A stretch of 64,000 nucleotides of DNA from Rhizobiaceae bacterium CPCC 101076 (GCA_003347645.1 QDFX01000008.1:62001-126000), one strand, 5' to 3'. Counted from the stretch's first letter, positions 8,067 through 17,342 are shown. Numbers and translations: made by a program. Notes: a model not told the origin generated them from the sequence alone.

Positions 8067-10277
8067 ATGAAGTTCGATACTCCAGCCACCACCAATCCGA
8101 TCGATCAGCTCAAGGTCATCGGCAAACCGACCGATCGTATCGACGGCCCGCTCAAGACCACAGGCACCGCGCCCTATGCCTATGAGCGCCACGACGTGGT
8201 GCAGAACCAAGCCTATGGCTACATGGTCGGCTCGGCCATCGCCAAGGGACGCATCGCTTCGATCGACGTGAAGGCCGCAAAGGCGGCGCCCGGCGTGCTT
8301 GCGATCGTCACCGCCGACAATGCCGGAAAGCTCGCCAAGGGCAGCTTCAACACCGCCAAGCTACTCGGTGGCCCGGATATCGAGCATTATCACCAGGCGA
8401 TTGCCGTGGTTGTCGCGGAGACGTTTGAGCAGGCACGCACCGCCGCCAATCTGGTTCGCATCGACTATGTCCCGACCAAAGGCGTATTTGAGCTCGCCGC
8501 CGCGAAGGACTCTGCGAAAGCGCCCGAGGCGAATGCATTCAGTGGCCCGCCGGACACCGCCGCCGGCGACTTCGCCGGCGCGTTCGCCGCCGCCCCGGTC
8601 CAGCTCGATGCCGTCTATACAACCCCCGACCATGCGCATGTGATGATGGAGCCACATGCCTCCATCGCTGCGTGGAACGGCGACAAGCTCACGATCTGGA
8701 CATCGAACCAGATGATCGCTTGGGGCGTGGGAGATGTCGCCAAGACACTCGGCATCCCGGTGGAGAATGTCCGCCTCGACTCACCGTTCATCGGCGGCGG
8801 CTTCGGCGGAAAGCTCTTCGTGCGGTCCGATGCCTTGCTTGCCGCTTTGGGCGCTCGCGCGGCCGGACGGCCGGTGAAGGTGGCATTGCCGCGCCCCCTC
8901 ATGATCAACAACACAACCCACCGGCCGGCGACGATCCAACGGATTCGCATTGGCGCGGCGAGGGACGGCAAGATCACAGCGATCGGCCATGAGACCTGGT
9001 CGGGAGACCTGCCGGGCGGTGGCGCCGAGCTCGCTGCCAATCAGACACGTCTCCTCTACGCCGGCGCGAACCGCATGACCGCGACGCGGCTCGCCGTGCT
9101 CGATCTGCCCGAAGGCAATGCCATGCGCGCGCCTGGCGAAGCGCCCGGCATGATGGCGCTCGAGATCGCCATGGACGAGATGGCCGAAAAGCTCGGCCTC
9201 GATCCGATCGAATTCCGAGCACTCAACGATACCCAGGTCGATCCGGAACACCCGGAGCGTCCGTTCTCGCAGCGACAACTCGTCGAATGCATGCGCATCG
9301 GCGCGGAACGCTTCGGCTGGAGCAAGCGCAACCCGAAGCCGGGCAGTGTCCGTGAAGGTCGATGGTTCGTCGGGACCGGGGTCGCTGCTGCGTTCCGCAA
9401 CAACCTGCTGACCAAGTCGGCCGCGCGTGTTCGCCTCGACGGTCGGGGAACCGTGACGGTCGAGACGGACATGACCGATATTGGCACCGGCACCTACACG
9501 ATCATCGGCCAGACCGCCGCCGAGATGATGGGCGTTCCGCTCGAGAAGGTCGTTGTGCGCCTAGGCGATTCCTCGTTCCCGGTATCGGCCGGCTCGGGCG
9601 GGCAATGGGGTGCCAACAACTCGACCGCGGGCGTCTACGCCGCATGTGTCAAGCTCCGGGAGGCCGTGGCCCAGAAGCTTGGCTTCAACTCGGAGGAGGC
9701 CGTTTTTGCGGACGCTTCGGTTCGCGCCGGCAACCGCAGCGTTCCCCTAGCTGAAGCGGCTCGCGACAAGGAGATCATCGCCGAGGACGCGATCGAATAC
9801 GGTGACCTCGACAAGAAGTACCAGCAATCGACGTTCGGGGCCCATTTCGTCGAGGTGGGGGTCGACGTGGCGACCGCAGAGGTCCGCTTGCGGCGCATGC
9901 TGGCGGTCTGCGCCGCGGGCCGCATACTCAATCCGAAGTCGGCTCGAAGCCAGGTCATCGGTGCGATGACGATGGGTGCCGGCGCGGCGCTGATGGAAGA
10001 ACTCGCGGTCGACAAGCGCCTCGGCTTCTTCGTGAACCACGACCTTGCCGGATACGAGGTGCCGGTCCACGCCGACATCCCTCATCAGGACGTGATCTTC
10101 CTCGAAGAGACGGATCCGATCTCCTCGCCGATGAAGGCCAAGGGCGTGGGCGAGCTCGGCATCTGCGGGGTCGGGGCGGCGGTTGCCAACGCGATTTACA
10201 ACGCCACGGGCGTTCGCGTGAGGGACTATCCGATCACTCTGGACAAGCTCCTGACGGAACTGCCGCAAACGGGATAA
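8067..10277 (+). CDS. paoC: Aldehyde oxidoreductase, molybdenum-cofactor subunit (PaoC/YagR type)
   Basis: The 736-residue catalytic subunit has the xanthine dehydrogenase large-subunit fold. Visible motifs are GGGFGGK in the cofactor-binding region (about residue 250), the MRAPGEAPG loop (about 350), and the C-terminal KGVGELGICG stretch with the conserved catalytic Glu. The length is normal. The ATG lies three bases after the paoB stop. No paoD-like molybdenum-cofactor maturation chaperone follows: the next gene is a convergent LysR regulator only nine bases away, so that function must be encoded elsewhere. Confidence 0.94.
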   Translation: MKFDTPATTNPIDQLKVIGKPTDRIDGPLKTTGTAPYAYERHDVVQNQAYGYMVGSAIAKGRIASIDVKAAKAAPGVLAIVTADNAGKLAKGSFNTAKLLGGPDIEHYHQAIAVVVAETFEQARTAANLVRIDYVPTKGVFELAAAKDSAKAPEANAFSGPPDTAAGDFAGAFAAAPVQLDAVYTTPDHAHVMMEPHASIAAWNGDKLTIWTSNQMIAWGVGDVAKTLGIPVENVRLDSPFIGGGFGGKLFVRSDALLAALGARAAGRPVKVALPRPLMINNTTHRPATIQRIRIGAARDGKITAIGHETWSGDLPGGGAELAANQTRLLYAGANRMTATRLAVLDLPEGNAMRAPGEAPGMMALEIAMDEMAEKLGLDPIEFRALNDTQVDPEHPERPFSQRQLVECMRIGAERFGWSKRNPKPGSVREGRWFVGTGVAAAFRNNLLTKSAARVRLDGRGTVTVETDMTDIGTGTYTIIGQTAAEMMGVPLEKVVVRLGDSSFPVSAGSGGQWGANNSTAGVYAACVKLREAVAQKLGFNSEEAVFADASVRAGNRSVPLAEAARDKEIIAEDAIEYGDLDKKYQQSTFGAHFVEVGVDVATAEVRLRRMLAVCAAGRILNPKSARSQVIGAMTMGAGAALMEELAVDKRLGFFVNHDLAGYEVPVHADIPHQDVIFLEETDPISSPMKAKGVGELGICGVGAAVANAIYNATGVRVRDYPITLDKLLTELPQTG

Positions 10278-10286
10278 AGCGTCCAA

Positions 10287-11177
10287 CTACCGGGTCTGGG
10301 TTCTGACAATCAGCTCGGTCAAGGTTGCGATTGCCGGGTTGTTGTTCGCAAGGCGCCAGGCCATGTGGAGCTCCACGACGCGGGCGGGCGCAATTTCGAT
10401 GTCTTTCAGGACGACGCCCTCGAAGTGGAGATTACCGGCTGCGGCAGGCACCAGAGCGAGGCCGAGCCCAGCCTTCACCAGGCCAAGGATCGAGTGGATC
10501 TGGCTGATGTGTTGAACGTAGGTCGGCGATATGCCGGCTTCGCCGAAAACCGTCACGAGCAGGTCGTAGAAGTAACGCGCCTCATACGGCGAATAGGTGA
10601 TGAACGGCTGGCGATCGAGATTCGAGAGCCTGACCTTACTTGCCGATGCAAGGGGATGATCGGCCGGCACCGCGAGGATGAGAGGCTCGCGGACGACGCA
10701 CAGCGAGTCGAATTCACGCCGGTTGAAGGGCGGCCGGATAAGGCCGACGTCGATCCGGCCCGCCGTCAGAGCCTCGATCTGGTCGGCTGACACCATTTCC
10801 TTGAGCACGAGATCGACATCGGGTGCCACGGCCCGAAAACTCGTGATCAGGCGAGGAAGAAACTCATAGCCCGAAGCTGCGGTGAAGCCGAGATTGATCG
10901 ATCCTGCTTCGCCGCGGGCCGTGCGGCGGGCCGCGAGGGCGGCGCCATCGGCAAAGCGCAGGAGCCGACGTGCCTCGGGCAGAAAATTCTGGCCGGCGCG
11001 GGTCAGGGTCACCGAACGACTGGTCCGTTCGAAAAGCCTCACCTCGAGTGCGTGTTCAAGAAGCTGAATCTGCCTGCTGAGAGGCGGCTGGGTCAGGTTG
11101 AGGCGTGCGGCGGCCCGGCCGAAATGGAGTTCCTCGGCCACCGCCACAAAGCATCGCAGCTGACCCAGCTCGAACAT
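10287..11177 (-). CDS. LysR family regulator, CatM/BenM-like
   Basis: This complete 296-residue LysR protein has its helix-turn-helix at residues ~3-62 (HFGRAAARLNLTQPPLSRQIQ), the sequence type of the CatM/BenM/CbbR branch. The effector domain follows from ~90. It is divergent from the tricarboxylate-transporter receptor gene (147 bases between the starts) and converges on paoC, so the transporter operon is the more likely target. The effector would then be the transported acid or a derivative. Confidence 0.92.
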   Translation of the reverse strand: MFELGQLRCFVAVAEELHFGRAAARLNLTQPPLSRQIQLLEHALEVRLFERTSRSVTLTRAGQNFLPEARRLLRFADGAALAARRTARGEAGSINLGFTAASGYEFLPRLITSFRAVAPDVDLVLKEMVSADQIEALTAGRIDVGLIRPPFNRREFDSLCVVREPLILAVPADHPLASASKVRLSNLDRQPFITYSPYEARYFYDLLVTVFGEAGISPTYVQHISQIHSILGLVKAGLGLALVPAAAGNLHFEGVVLKDIEIAPARVVELHMAWRLANNNPAIATLTELIVRTQTR

Positions 11178-11324
11178 CGATCCAAAAAAGGTATTGATCG
11201 ATGCTCAGAGTAGTTCGTTTGGTCATTGCCCGTCCAGTAGAGTGACCCGGTCAGGATCGAAAAGATCTGGCTCGCAACGCGACCGGTGGACAGCCGGATC
11301 GCGACGTTCTGGGAGGAACGACGC

Positions 11325-12299
11325 ATGGTTCTCGGCTCTATCCGGGTAGCGCTGGTGGCTGCCGCCATCACGCTGCTGCCTTCACTCTCCACGGCACAGG
11401 AATTTACTCGTCCCGTCCGGCTCATCGTCCCGTTCGCTCCGGGCGGTACATCGGACATTCTCGCCCGCCTGATCAGCCCGAAATTGTCGGCGGCGCTTGG
11501 CCAGCCGGTCGTGGTCGAGAACAAGCCCGGCGCCGCCGGCAATCTTGGCGCCGACACGGTCGCCAAGGCCCAGCCCGACGGCCACACACTACTGTTGATG
11601 GATGTCGGCTCGCTCGCCACGGCACCAAGCCTGTTTCCCGAGCTGAGCTACAACGTCGAGAAGGATCTCGCACCTGTCGGTATGGTCATGTTCGGACCTT
11701 ACGTGCTTGCAGTGAGCCCGACGTCCTCGATCACCTCCGTTAAGACCCTCGTCGACTATGCCAAGGCCAATCCCGGCAAGCTTGCGGTGGCGACCTCCGG
11801 CGTCGGCGCGATGAACCACATTACCGCCGTCCAGATCGCCAAGGGTCTGGGCATCGAATGGAAGACGGTTCCGTACAAGGGCGGTTCGGCCGCATCCCGT
11901 GCGGTGGTCTCCGGTGAAAGCCAGGTCATCATCAATGGTGCGCCGGCGACGCTGCCGTTCGTGACCAACAAGCAGCTCACCGGGATCGCTGTCAGCGGCG
12001 ACGAGCGCATCAAGAGCGCATCAGACCTTCCGACCTTCAAGGAAGCCGGTCTTGCCGCGACCGATGCCGGCACCTGGCAGGGATTGCTGACGACGGGCGG
12101 CACGCCTCCCGCAACCGTCGCCCGGCTGAATGCCGAATTGCAGAAGGTCCTCGCGATGCCAGACATCCAGGAGAAGATCGCCGAACAGGGCGGTCTGGCG
12201 CGGCCCGGTTCGCCGGATGATTTCAAGGCCTGGCTAAGCACCAACATCAAGTCGTTCGGAACGGTGATCCGCGACGCCGGCATCAAGATCGACGGCTGA
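11325..12299 (+). CDS. tctC: Tripartite tricarboxylate transporter substrate-binding protein (Bug/TctC family)
   Basis: The 324-residue protein has a signal peptide (residues 1-25, ending STAQE). It shows Bug-family features: RLIVPFAPGGTSDILAR near the N-terminus, VVENKPGAAGNLG, and AMNHITAVQIAKGLGI in the middle. It captures an organic acid in the periplasm for the TctA/TctB membrane pair encoded next. The ATG at 11325 follows GGGAGGAACG; a GTG at 11286 in the same frame would put 13 charged residues before the signal peptide and is rejected. Bug ligands range from citrate to aromatic acids, so the substrate is open. Confidence 0.92.
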   Translation: MVLGSIRVALVAAAITLLPSLSTAQEFTRPVRLIVPFAPGGTSDILARLISPKLSAALGQPVVVENKPGAAGNLGADTVAKAQPDGHTLLLMDVGSLATAPSLFPELSYNVEKDLAPVGMVMFGPYVLAVSPTSSITSVKTLVDYAKANPGKLAVATSGVGAMNHITAVQIAKGLGIEWKTVPYKGGSAASRAVVSGESQVIINGAPATLPFVTNKQLTGIAVSGDERIKSASDLPTFKEAGLAATDAGTWQGLLTTGGTPPATVARLNAELQKVLAMPDIQEKIAEQGGLARPGSPDDFKAWLSTNIKSFGTVIRDAGIKIDG

Positions 12300-12309
12300 C
12301 GGACACCCG

Positions 12310-12759
12310 ATGTCGGTTCGCAAAGTAGATCTGCACGATGTGCTGTTCGGCGGATTCCTCATTCTCGTGGCCGCGGGCGCGCTCATAGCCACGAGAAAAT
12401 TGTCCGTCGGCACGGCGGCCAATATGGGACCGGGATACATGCCGCTCGCCATCTCTCTCGGGCTGATGGCGTTTGGCGTTTTCTTCACCGGCCGAGGATT
12501 GTTTCGTCCCTTCCGGGGGATCGAACCCGTCCAGCTCCGTCCTCTCCTGGCCATCATCACGTCGGTGGCGGTGTTTGCGCTGCTTGCCGAACGTCTAGGA
12601 CTGGTCATTGCCGCGCTGGCGACGGTGATCATCGCCGGCTTCGGCGGCCGCGAGCACCGCTTCGTCGAGAGCGTGATTTTTGCGGTCATCCTGACCGGCT
12701 GCGCCGTTCTGCTGTTCGTCAGAGGCCTGTCCCTGCCGATCCCTGTCTGGCCCTGGTGA
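12310..12759 (+). CDS. tctB: Tripartite tricarboxylate transporter small membrane subunit (TctB)
   Basis: The 149-residue protein has four hydrophobic helices and the TctB hallmark MGPGYMP, preceded by SVGTAANM. It is the small membrane partner of TctA. It starts 10 bases after the receptor gene and is followed after 10 bases by tctA, so the three form one transcription unit in the order C-B-A. Confidence 0.9.
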   Translation: MSVRKVDLHDVLFGGFLILVAAGALIATRKLSVGTAANMGPGYMPLAISLGLMAFGVFFTGRGLFRPFRGIEPVQLRPLLAIITSVAVFALLAERLGLVIAALATVIIAGFGGREHRFVESVIFAVILTGCAVLLFVRGLSLPIPVWPW

Positions 12760-12769
12760 GATCGGCGAC

Positions 12770-14269
12770 ATGGAACTTCTTGACCATCTGATCCTCGGCT
12801 TCTCGACCGCGCTGCAGCCGGGCAACCTGCTGTTCTGCCTGATCGGCGTGCTGATCGGAACGGCAATCGGCGTGCTGCCCGGCATCGGTCCCATTCCGAC
12901 GGTGGCACTGCTCCTGCCGTTCACATTCGGCCTCGAACCGTCGTCGGCGATGATCATGCTGGCGGGCATCTTCTACGGCGCCCAGTATGGCGGCTCGACG
13001 ACCGCGATCCTGGTCAATGTTCCTGGCGAGACATCATCGGTCGTGACCTGCATCGACGGCCATGAGATGGCCAAACGCGGCCGTGCCGGCCCCGCGCTGG
13101 CAATCGCGGCGATCTCGTCATTCTTCGCCGGCACCGTCGCGACCGTCGTCATCGTGCTGCTGAGCCTGCCATTGTCGGCGCTGGCGCTGAAGTTCACGGC
13201 GGTCGAATATTTCAGCCTGCTGGTGCTCGGCCTGATAGCGGCAGTCGTGCTTGCGCACGGCTCGATCGCGAAATCGCTCGCAATGGTCCTGCTGGGACTG
13301 CTGATGGGCCTCGTCGGCATCGACGTGAACTCCGGCGCCTCGCGTATGACCTTCGGCGTTCCGAGCCTGTCGGACGGGTTGGACTTCGTCCCGGTCGCCA
13401 TGGGTCTGTTCGGCCTCGGGGAGATCATCGCGAACCTCGAACGCACGACCACGCGCGTCGTCGTCAAACAGTCGATCCGCGATCTCATTCCGAGCTGGGC
13501 CGACCTCAAGGCGGCATTCCCGGCGATGGTTCGCGGCACCGCGATCGGCTCGATCCTCGGAGTCCTGCCGGGCGGCGGCGCGGCGCTCCCGCCATTCACC
13601 GCCTATGCGATCGAAAAGAAGCTGGCGCGAGATCCGTCACGCTTCGGCAAAGGAGCGATCGAAGGTGTGGCCGGACCCGAAGCTGCCAATAACGCAGGGG
13701 CGCAGACAAGCTTCATCCCGCTGTTGACGCTCGGCATCCCGGCCAATGCCCTAATGGCGCTGATGATCGGCGCTCTGATGATGCAGGGCATCCAGCCCGG
13801 GCCGCAGGTCATGGCCGAGCAGCCGGCGCTGGTCTGGGGCCTGATCGCCAGCATGTGGACCGGCAATCTGATGCTGCTCATCATCAACCTGCCTCTCGTC
13901 GGCATCTGGGTATCGATGCTGAAGATCCCATACCGGCTGCTCTTTCCGGCGATCGTGCTGTTCTGCTGCATCGGTACCTACGGGATATCGAACAGCATCT
14001 TCAATGTCTGGGTGATGCTCGTCTGCGCGGGCGTCGGCTACTTCTTCATCAAGGTCGGAGTCGAACCCGCGCCGCTTCTGCTCGGTCTCGTTCTGGGACC
14101 TCAGCTGGAGGAGAACTTCCGCCGCGCAATGCTGCTCTCGGACGGCGACGTTACCGTGTTCCTGCGGCATCCGATCAGCGCCGTCCTGCTCGCGATCGTC
14201 GCGGTGCTGATGCTCGCGCTTCTCTCTCCAACCCTGTTCCGAAAACGCAAGCAGGCGCTCAGCGAATAG
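12770..14269 (+). CDS. tctA: Tripartite tricarboxylate transporter large permease (TctA)
   Basis: The 499-residue protein is of full TctA length, with about twelve membrane helices. It carries the conserved runs GTAIGVLPGIGPI (residues ~23-40) and GSILGVLPGGGAALP (about residue 262), the duplicated GxLPGxG motif of this permease family. It forms the proton- or sodium-coupled channel for the acid delivered by the Bug receptor. Nothing is missing, so the transporter should be functional. Confidence 0.94.
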   Translation: MELLDHLILGFSTALQPGNLLFCLIGVLIGTAIGVLPGIGPIPTVALLLPFTFGLEPSSAMIMLAGIFYGAQYGGSTTAILVNVPGETSSVVTCIDGHEMAKRGRAGPALAIAAISSFFAGTVATVVIVLLSLPLSALALKFTAVEYFSLLVLGLIAAVVLAHGSIAKSLAMVLLGLLMGLVGIDVNSGASRMTFGVPSLSDGLDFVPVAMGLFGLGEIIANLERTTTRVVVKQSIRDLIPSWADLKAAFPAMVRGTAIGSILGVLPGGGAALPPFTAYAIEKKLARDPSRFGKGAIEGVAGPEAANNAGAQTSFIPLLTLGIPANALMALMIGALMMQGIQPGPQVMAEQPALVWGLIASMWTGNLMLLIINLPLVGIWVSMLKIPYRLLFPAIVLFCCIGTYGISNSIFNVWVMLVCAGVGYFFIKVGVEPAPLLLGLVLGPQLEENFRRAMLLSDGDVTVFLRHPISAVLLAIVAVLMLALLSPTLFRKRKQALSE

Positions 14270-14308
14270 CCGAGCCCGCGCATCACACTCTCAACGAAAG
14301 GATTTGTC

Positions 14309-15076
14309 GTGGACCTGCCCATCAATCACTTCAAGCGTGCCATCATGGCCGGCGAGCAGCAGATCGGACTCTGGAGCAGCCTCGCCAGCAACATCACGAC
14401 CGAAGTGTTGGCGGGCGCCGGTTTCGACTGGCTGCTGATCGATGCCGAACACGCGCCGAATGATCTCCGGACGGTGCTGGGCCAGCTTCAGGCGGTGATG
14501 GAATATCCGAAGACGCAGGCGATCGTCCGTATCCCCTCCAACGACAAGATCGAGATCAAGCGCTATCTCGATGCGGGTGTCCTGAGCTTCCTCGTGCCGA
14601 TGGTGGAAACGGCGGACGAGGCCCGGCAGGCGGTAGCAGCAACGCGCTTTCCACCGGACGGCATTCGTGGGTTCGCCGGTGTATCACGCTCGTCGCGGTT
14701 CGGCCGGATCAAGAACTACCACAGCCGGGCCCACGAGGAGATCTGCATTCTGGTCCAGGTCGAGAGCGAACTGGGCATCCAGAATCTCGAGGACATCGCA
14801 GCGGTACCGGGCGTCGACGGCGTCTTCATCGGGCCCGGAGATCTGTCGGCGGCATTGGGGCATCTCGGCGATCAGGGCCATCCGGACATGGTCGCCCTCA
14901 TCGAGAAGTCCATCCACCGGATCGTCGCCGCCGGTAACCGGCCAGGCATCCTGACCGGGGATGAGAGCCTTGCCCGCCGCTACATGGCGGCCGGCTGCAT
15001 CTATACGGCCGTCGGGCTCGACACGGGCATTCTGGCACGTGGTGCCGAGGCGCTGGCGAGGAAGTTCAAGGGCTGA
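14309..15076 (+). CDS. HpcH/HpaI-family aldolase
   Basis: The 255-residue class II (metal-dependent) aldolase has the HpaI pattern. DAEHAPND carries the catalytic His, IVRIP the substrate Arg, and the metal ligands are Glu in VQVESELG and Asp in GPGDLS. Relatives cleave 4-hydroxy-2-oxoheptanedioate or 2-dehydro-3-deoxy-glucarate to pyruvate (or oxaloacetate) and an aldehyde. The start is GTG at 14309, preceded by GAAAGGA. It follows tctA by 39 bases in the same direction, so the imported acid, or a hydroxy-oxo acid made from it, is probably cleaved here. The exact substrate is not readable. Confidence 0.9.
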   Translation: MDLPINHFKRAIMAGEQQIGLWSSLASNITTEVLAGAGFDWLLIDAEHAPNDLRTVLGQLQAVMEYPKTQAIVRIPSNDKIEIKRYLDAGVLSFLVPMVETADEARQAVAATRFPPDGIRGFAGVSRSSRFGRIKNYHSRAHEEICILVQVESELGIQNLEDIAAVPGVDGVFIGPGDLSAALGHLGDQGHPDMVALIEKSIHRIVAAGNRPGILTGDESLARRYMAAGCIYTAVGLDTGILARGAEALARKFKG

Positions 15077-15142
15077 AGTCTCAGATCGTCATTTGACTTG
15101 GTGATGCGCTGGTGCTTTGAAGCAACGGCGCGTCCTCACCCG

Positions 15143-15715
15143 TCATTCCAAGTCGAACGTCGCGGCCTCCAGGGCGCGGCGGAGGCGCCAGCGATCGACG
15201 AAGCGCGGTCTGCGAAATATTCCCAAGGTCCCGACGCTCTCCTGCCAGCGCAGGAAGGGCAGGGCGCCGTGATAGGTCGGCCGGTTCCAGAAGTCATGCG
15301 CCATGATGACCGTGCCCGGCCGCGACTTCAGGACTGAGGTCAGCAGGCAGGCAAGGCGAAAACGGCCGTCGACGAAGATGAGATCGGGGTCGGGCTCCGT
15401 CGGCCAGGGAGCCTGAGCGTAAAGGGGCCAGTTGCTGCGTTGCGAGTCGTCTCTGGGCCGCCCCCATTTCCCGATCGGACCGATATCCACGTGGATGAGA
15501 CGCAGGCTGCCGGATGTTTCGGCGGCTTCGATGACCGCGTGGGAGCGCATCTTTCCGAGCCATTCCGGATCGGATTCGACCGCGCAGATTTTCGCTGAAG
15601 TCTCGGTGACGCCGAAATACGTGCTGCCCCCCGCGCCGAATTCGACGACGCGTTTGGCCTGCCTGTAATGGCGGGAGAAAGCGGTGAATTCCTCGTCGCT
15701 CAGTTCGGGCTTCAT
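15143..15715 (-). CDS. Class I SAM-methyltransferase-fold protein, function unknown
   Basis: The 190-residue protein begins at the Met of MKPELSDEEF. A longer open frame to 15838 would overlap the divergent cytochrome gene and has unlikely composition. Residues ~20-60 form a Rossmann motif I/II region (VVEFGAGGST, then AVESDPEW). Further on are DLIFVDGRFR and AHDFWNR, as in putative methyltransferases found in polysaccharide gene clusters. It is divergent from the cytochrome b561 gene, so it may be an outlying member of the 15.8-23.4 kb cluster. The fold is fairly clear; the activity is unproven. Confidence 0.68.
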   Translation of the reverse strand: MKPELSDEEFTAFSRHYRQAKRVVEFGAGGSTYFGVTETSAKICAVESDPEWLGKMRSHAVIEAAETSGSLRLIHVDIGPIGKWGRPRDDSQRSNWPLYAQAPWPTEPDPDLIFVDGRFRLACLLTSVLKSRPGTVIMAHDFWNRPTYHGALPFLRWQESVGTLGIFRRPRFVDRWRLRRALEAATFDLE

Positions 15716-15828
15716 TTCCAGGGTCGTAGCGCGCCGAGGAGCGGGCCGCAAACATCCGGACGCGCTCGCCTGTTGGTTCCGGCGCGGTCCCGCCTTACAA
15801 TCTTTCCAGGGAAACCGGAGCCTCGCTC

Positions 15829-16368
15829 GTGTCAGCACCGTCTTTCGATGTTCCGGGGCAGGCCTACCATCCCGCTCTGCGCGTCCTGCATTGGCTGACC
15901 GCGCTCTTCGTCTTCGTCGCCTTTCCGGTCGGCTTCGTCATCGATTACGTCAAGGACGAGTCGAAGACCGCCTTCTATCTCGTGCACGAATCCTTCGGCT
16001 TTCTGGTGCTGTGGGTGATGCTCACGCGTGTCGTCGTGCGATGGATATGGCCGCCACCGCCGAATGCCGAGATCAATCCGAGCCTTCATCTGGTCGCCAC
16101 ACTCGTCCACGGCGCGCTTTATGCGGCGCTGATTCTGCAGCCGGTGTTCGGGTTCCTAGCGACCAATGCCTTCGGCTTTCCGTTCAGCCTGTTCGGCGTG
16201 CTGCCGATTCCAAGTCCGATCGGCAAGGACCCGGCGCTCGCGCGCTATCTGATGGGCGCGCACATCTTCATCGGATATTCGATCCTCGTCCTATTCTGCC
16301 TGCACATCGGCGGCGTGCTCTATCATCAGGTCATCAGGCGCGACGCGATAGTGCAGCGGATGCTGTGA
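15829..16368 (+). CDS. Cytochrome b561
   Basis: The 179-residue protein has four membrane helices and the haem-binding histidines of bacterial b561: RVLHWLTALF in helix 1, LVHESFGFL in helix 2, VHGALYAAL in helix 3 and LHIGGVLYH in helix 4. These proteins shuttle electrons between quinol and periplasmic acceptors such as superoxide. The start is GTG (GTGTCAGCACCG). Its stop overlaps the GTG start of the dehydrogenase gene (GTGA at 16365-16368), so it is translationally coupled to the cluster downstream and may supply or drain its electrons. Confidence 0.9.
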   Translation: MSAPSFDVPGQAYHPALRVLHWLTALFVFVAFPVGFVIDYVKDESKTAFYLVHESFGFLVLWVMLTRVVVRWIWPPPPNAEINPSLHLVATLVHGALYAALILQPVFGFLATNAFGFPFSLFGVLPIPSPIGKDPALARYLMGAHIFIGYSILVLFCLHIGGVLYHQVIRRDAIVQRML

Positions 16369-17336
16369 CTTTCGTGCGTGCGACGGCGCTCTGGATGACG
16401 GGGCCGGGAACGGTGGAGCTGCGTTCGGCCGAGGTTCCGACGCCGGAAGCCGACGAGGTTCTGGTGCGAGTGCTCTATTCCGGCGTCAGCCGAGGCACCG
16501 AAAGTCTAGTGTTCGCGGGGCGGGTGCCGGCGAGCGAGCACCAGCGCATGCGGGCGCCGTTCCAGGAAGGCGAGTTCGGTTTTCCGGTGAAGTACGGCTA
16601 TTCGAGTGTCGGCGTCGTCGAGAACGGACCCGCTGAGCTTATCGGCCGGGTCATATTCTGCCTCCATCCGCACCAAGATCGCTGCATCGTTCCTGCCGCC
16701 GCCGTCGTACCTATCCCTGAAAACGTGCCGGAGGGCAGGGCGGTGCTGGCGGCGAATATGGAGACTGCGCTCAACGTGATTTGGGACGCCGACGTCAGCG
16801 CAGGCGATAGCGTCGCAGTCGTTGGTTGCGGCGTCGTCGGTGCTCTGGCCGCGCATCTGGCAAAACGTGAAGGCGCCGAAGTCACAATCGTCGACGTGAA
16901 TACCGACCGTGAGCGCATCGCCTCGGCGCTCGATTGCGCATTTGCCGTGCCCGAAGAGGCCCCGCGCGATTGCGATATTGTCGTTCACACCAGCGCGACG
17001 GCTGCTGGCCTTGCAACCGCTCTCGATTGTGGTGCGTTCGAGGGGACGATCATCGAGGCGAGCTGGTATGGCGACCAGCTCGTTCCCGTGCCGCTCGGCG
17101 GGGCGTTCCACAGCAGGCGGCTGAAGCTGATTTCGTCCCAGGTCGGGCATCTGCCGCCGGAAAAGCGCGCCGAGTGGACACATCGGCGCCGGATGGAGCT
17201 CGCCCTCTCTCTCCTGGCCGACGAGAGGCTCGATGTATTGATCTCCGGCGAGACCGATTTCGCGAACGCCGCGACCGACTATCCGGCTCGCCTCGGCGAC
17301 CCCAACACCCTTTGTCACCGCTTCCGCTATTTCTGA
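16365..17336 (+). CDS. Medium-chain dehydrogenase of the BchC-like type, zinc ligands missing
   Basis: The 323-residue protein has the medium-chain dehydrogenase fold with a Rossmann motif (VAVVGCGVVGALAAHL, about residue 145) and VDVN at the end of strand 2. The N-terminal region reads YSGVSRGTESLVFAG, matching the branch of 2-desacetyl-2-hydroxyethyl bacteriochlorophyllide dehydrogenase (BchC). The catalytic-zinc Cys of alcohol dehydrogenases is replaced, and the four structural-zinc cysteines are absent, so the usual database name 'zinc-binding' is doubtful. No bacteriochlorophyll gene is nearby. The start GTG overlaps the previous stop. In this context it probably oxidises or reduces an alcohol on the cluster's product. 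Confidence 0.85.
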   Translation: MTFVRATALWMTGPGTVELRSAEVPTPEADEVLVRVLYSGVSRGTESLVFAGRVPASEHQRMRAPFQEGEFGFPVKYGYSSVGVVENGPAELIGRVIFCLHPHQDRCIVPAAAVVPIPENVPEGRAVLAANMETALNVIWDADVSAGDSVAVVGCGVVGALAAHLAKREGAEVTIVDVNTDRERIASALDCAFAVPEEAPRDCDIVVHTSATAAGLATALDCGAFEGTIIEASWYGDQLVPVPLGGAFHSRRLKLISSQVGHLPPEKRAEWTHRRRMELALSLLADERLDVLISGETDFANAATDYPARLGDPNTLCHRFRYF

Positions 17337-17342
17337 GGATCC

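Noticed and set aside
15684-16364. N-terminal extension of the BchC-like dehydrogenase
   Set aside because: The frame overlaps the cytochrome b561 gene in a different phase and has no domain; the dehydrogenase starts at the coupled GTG.
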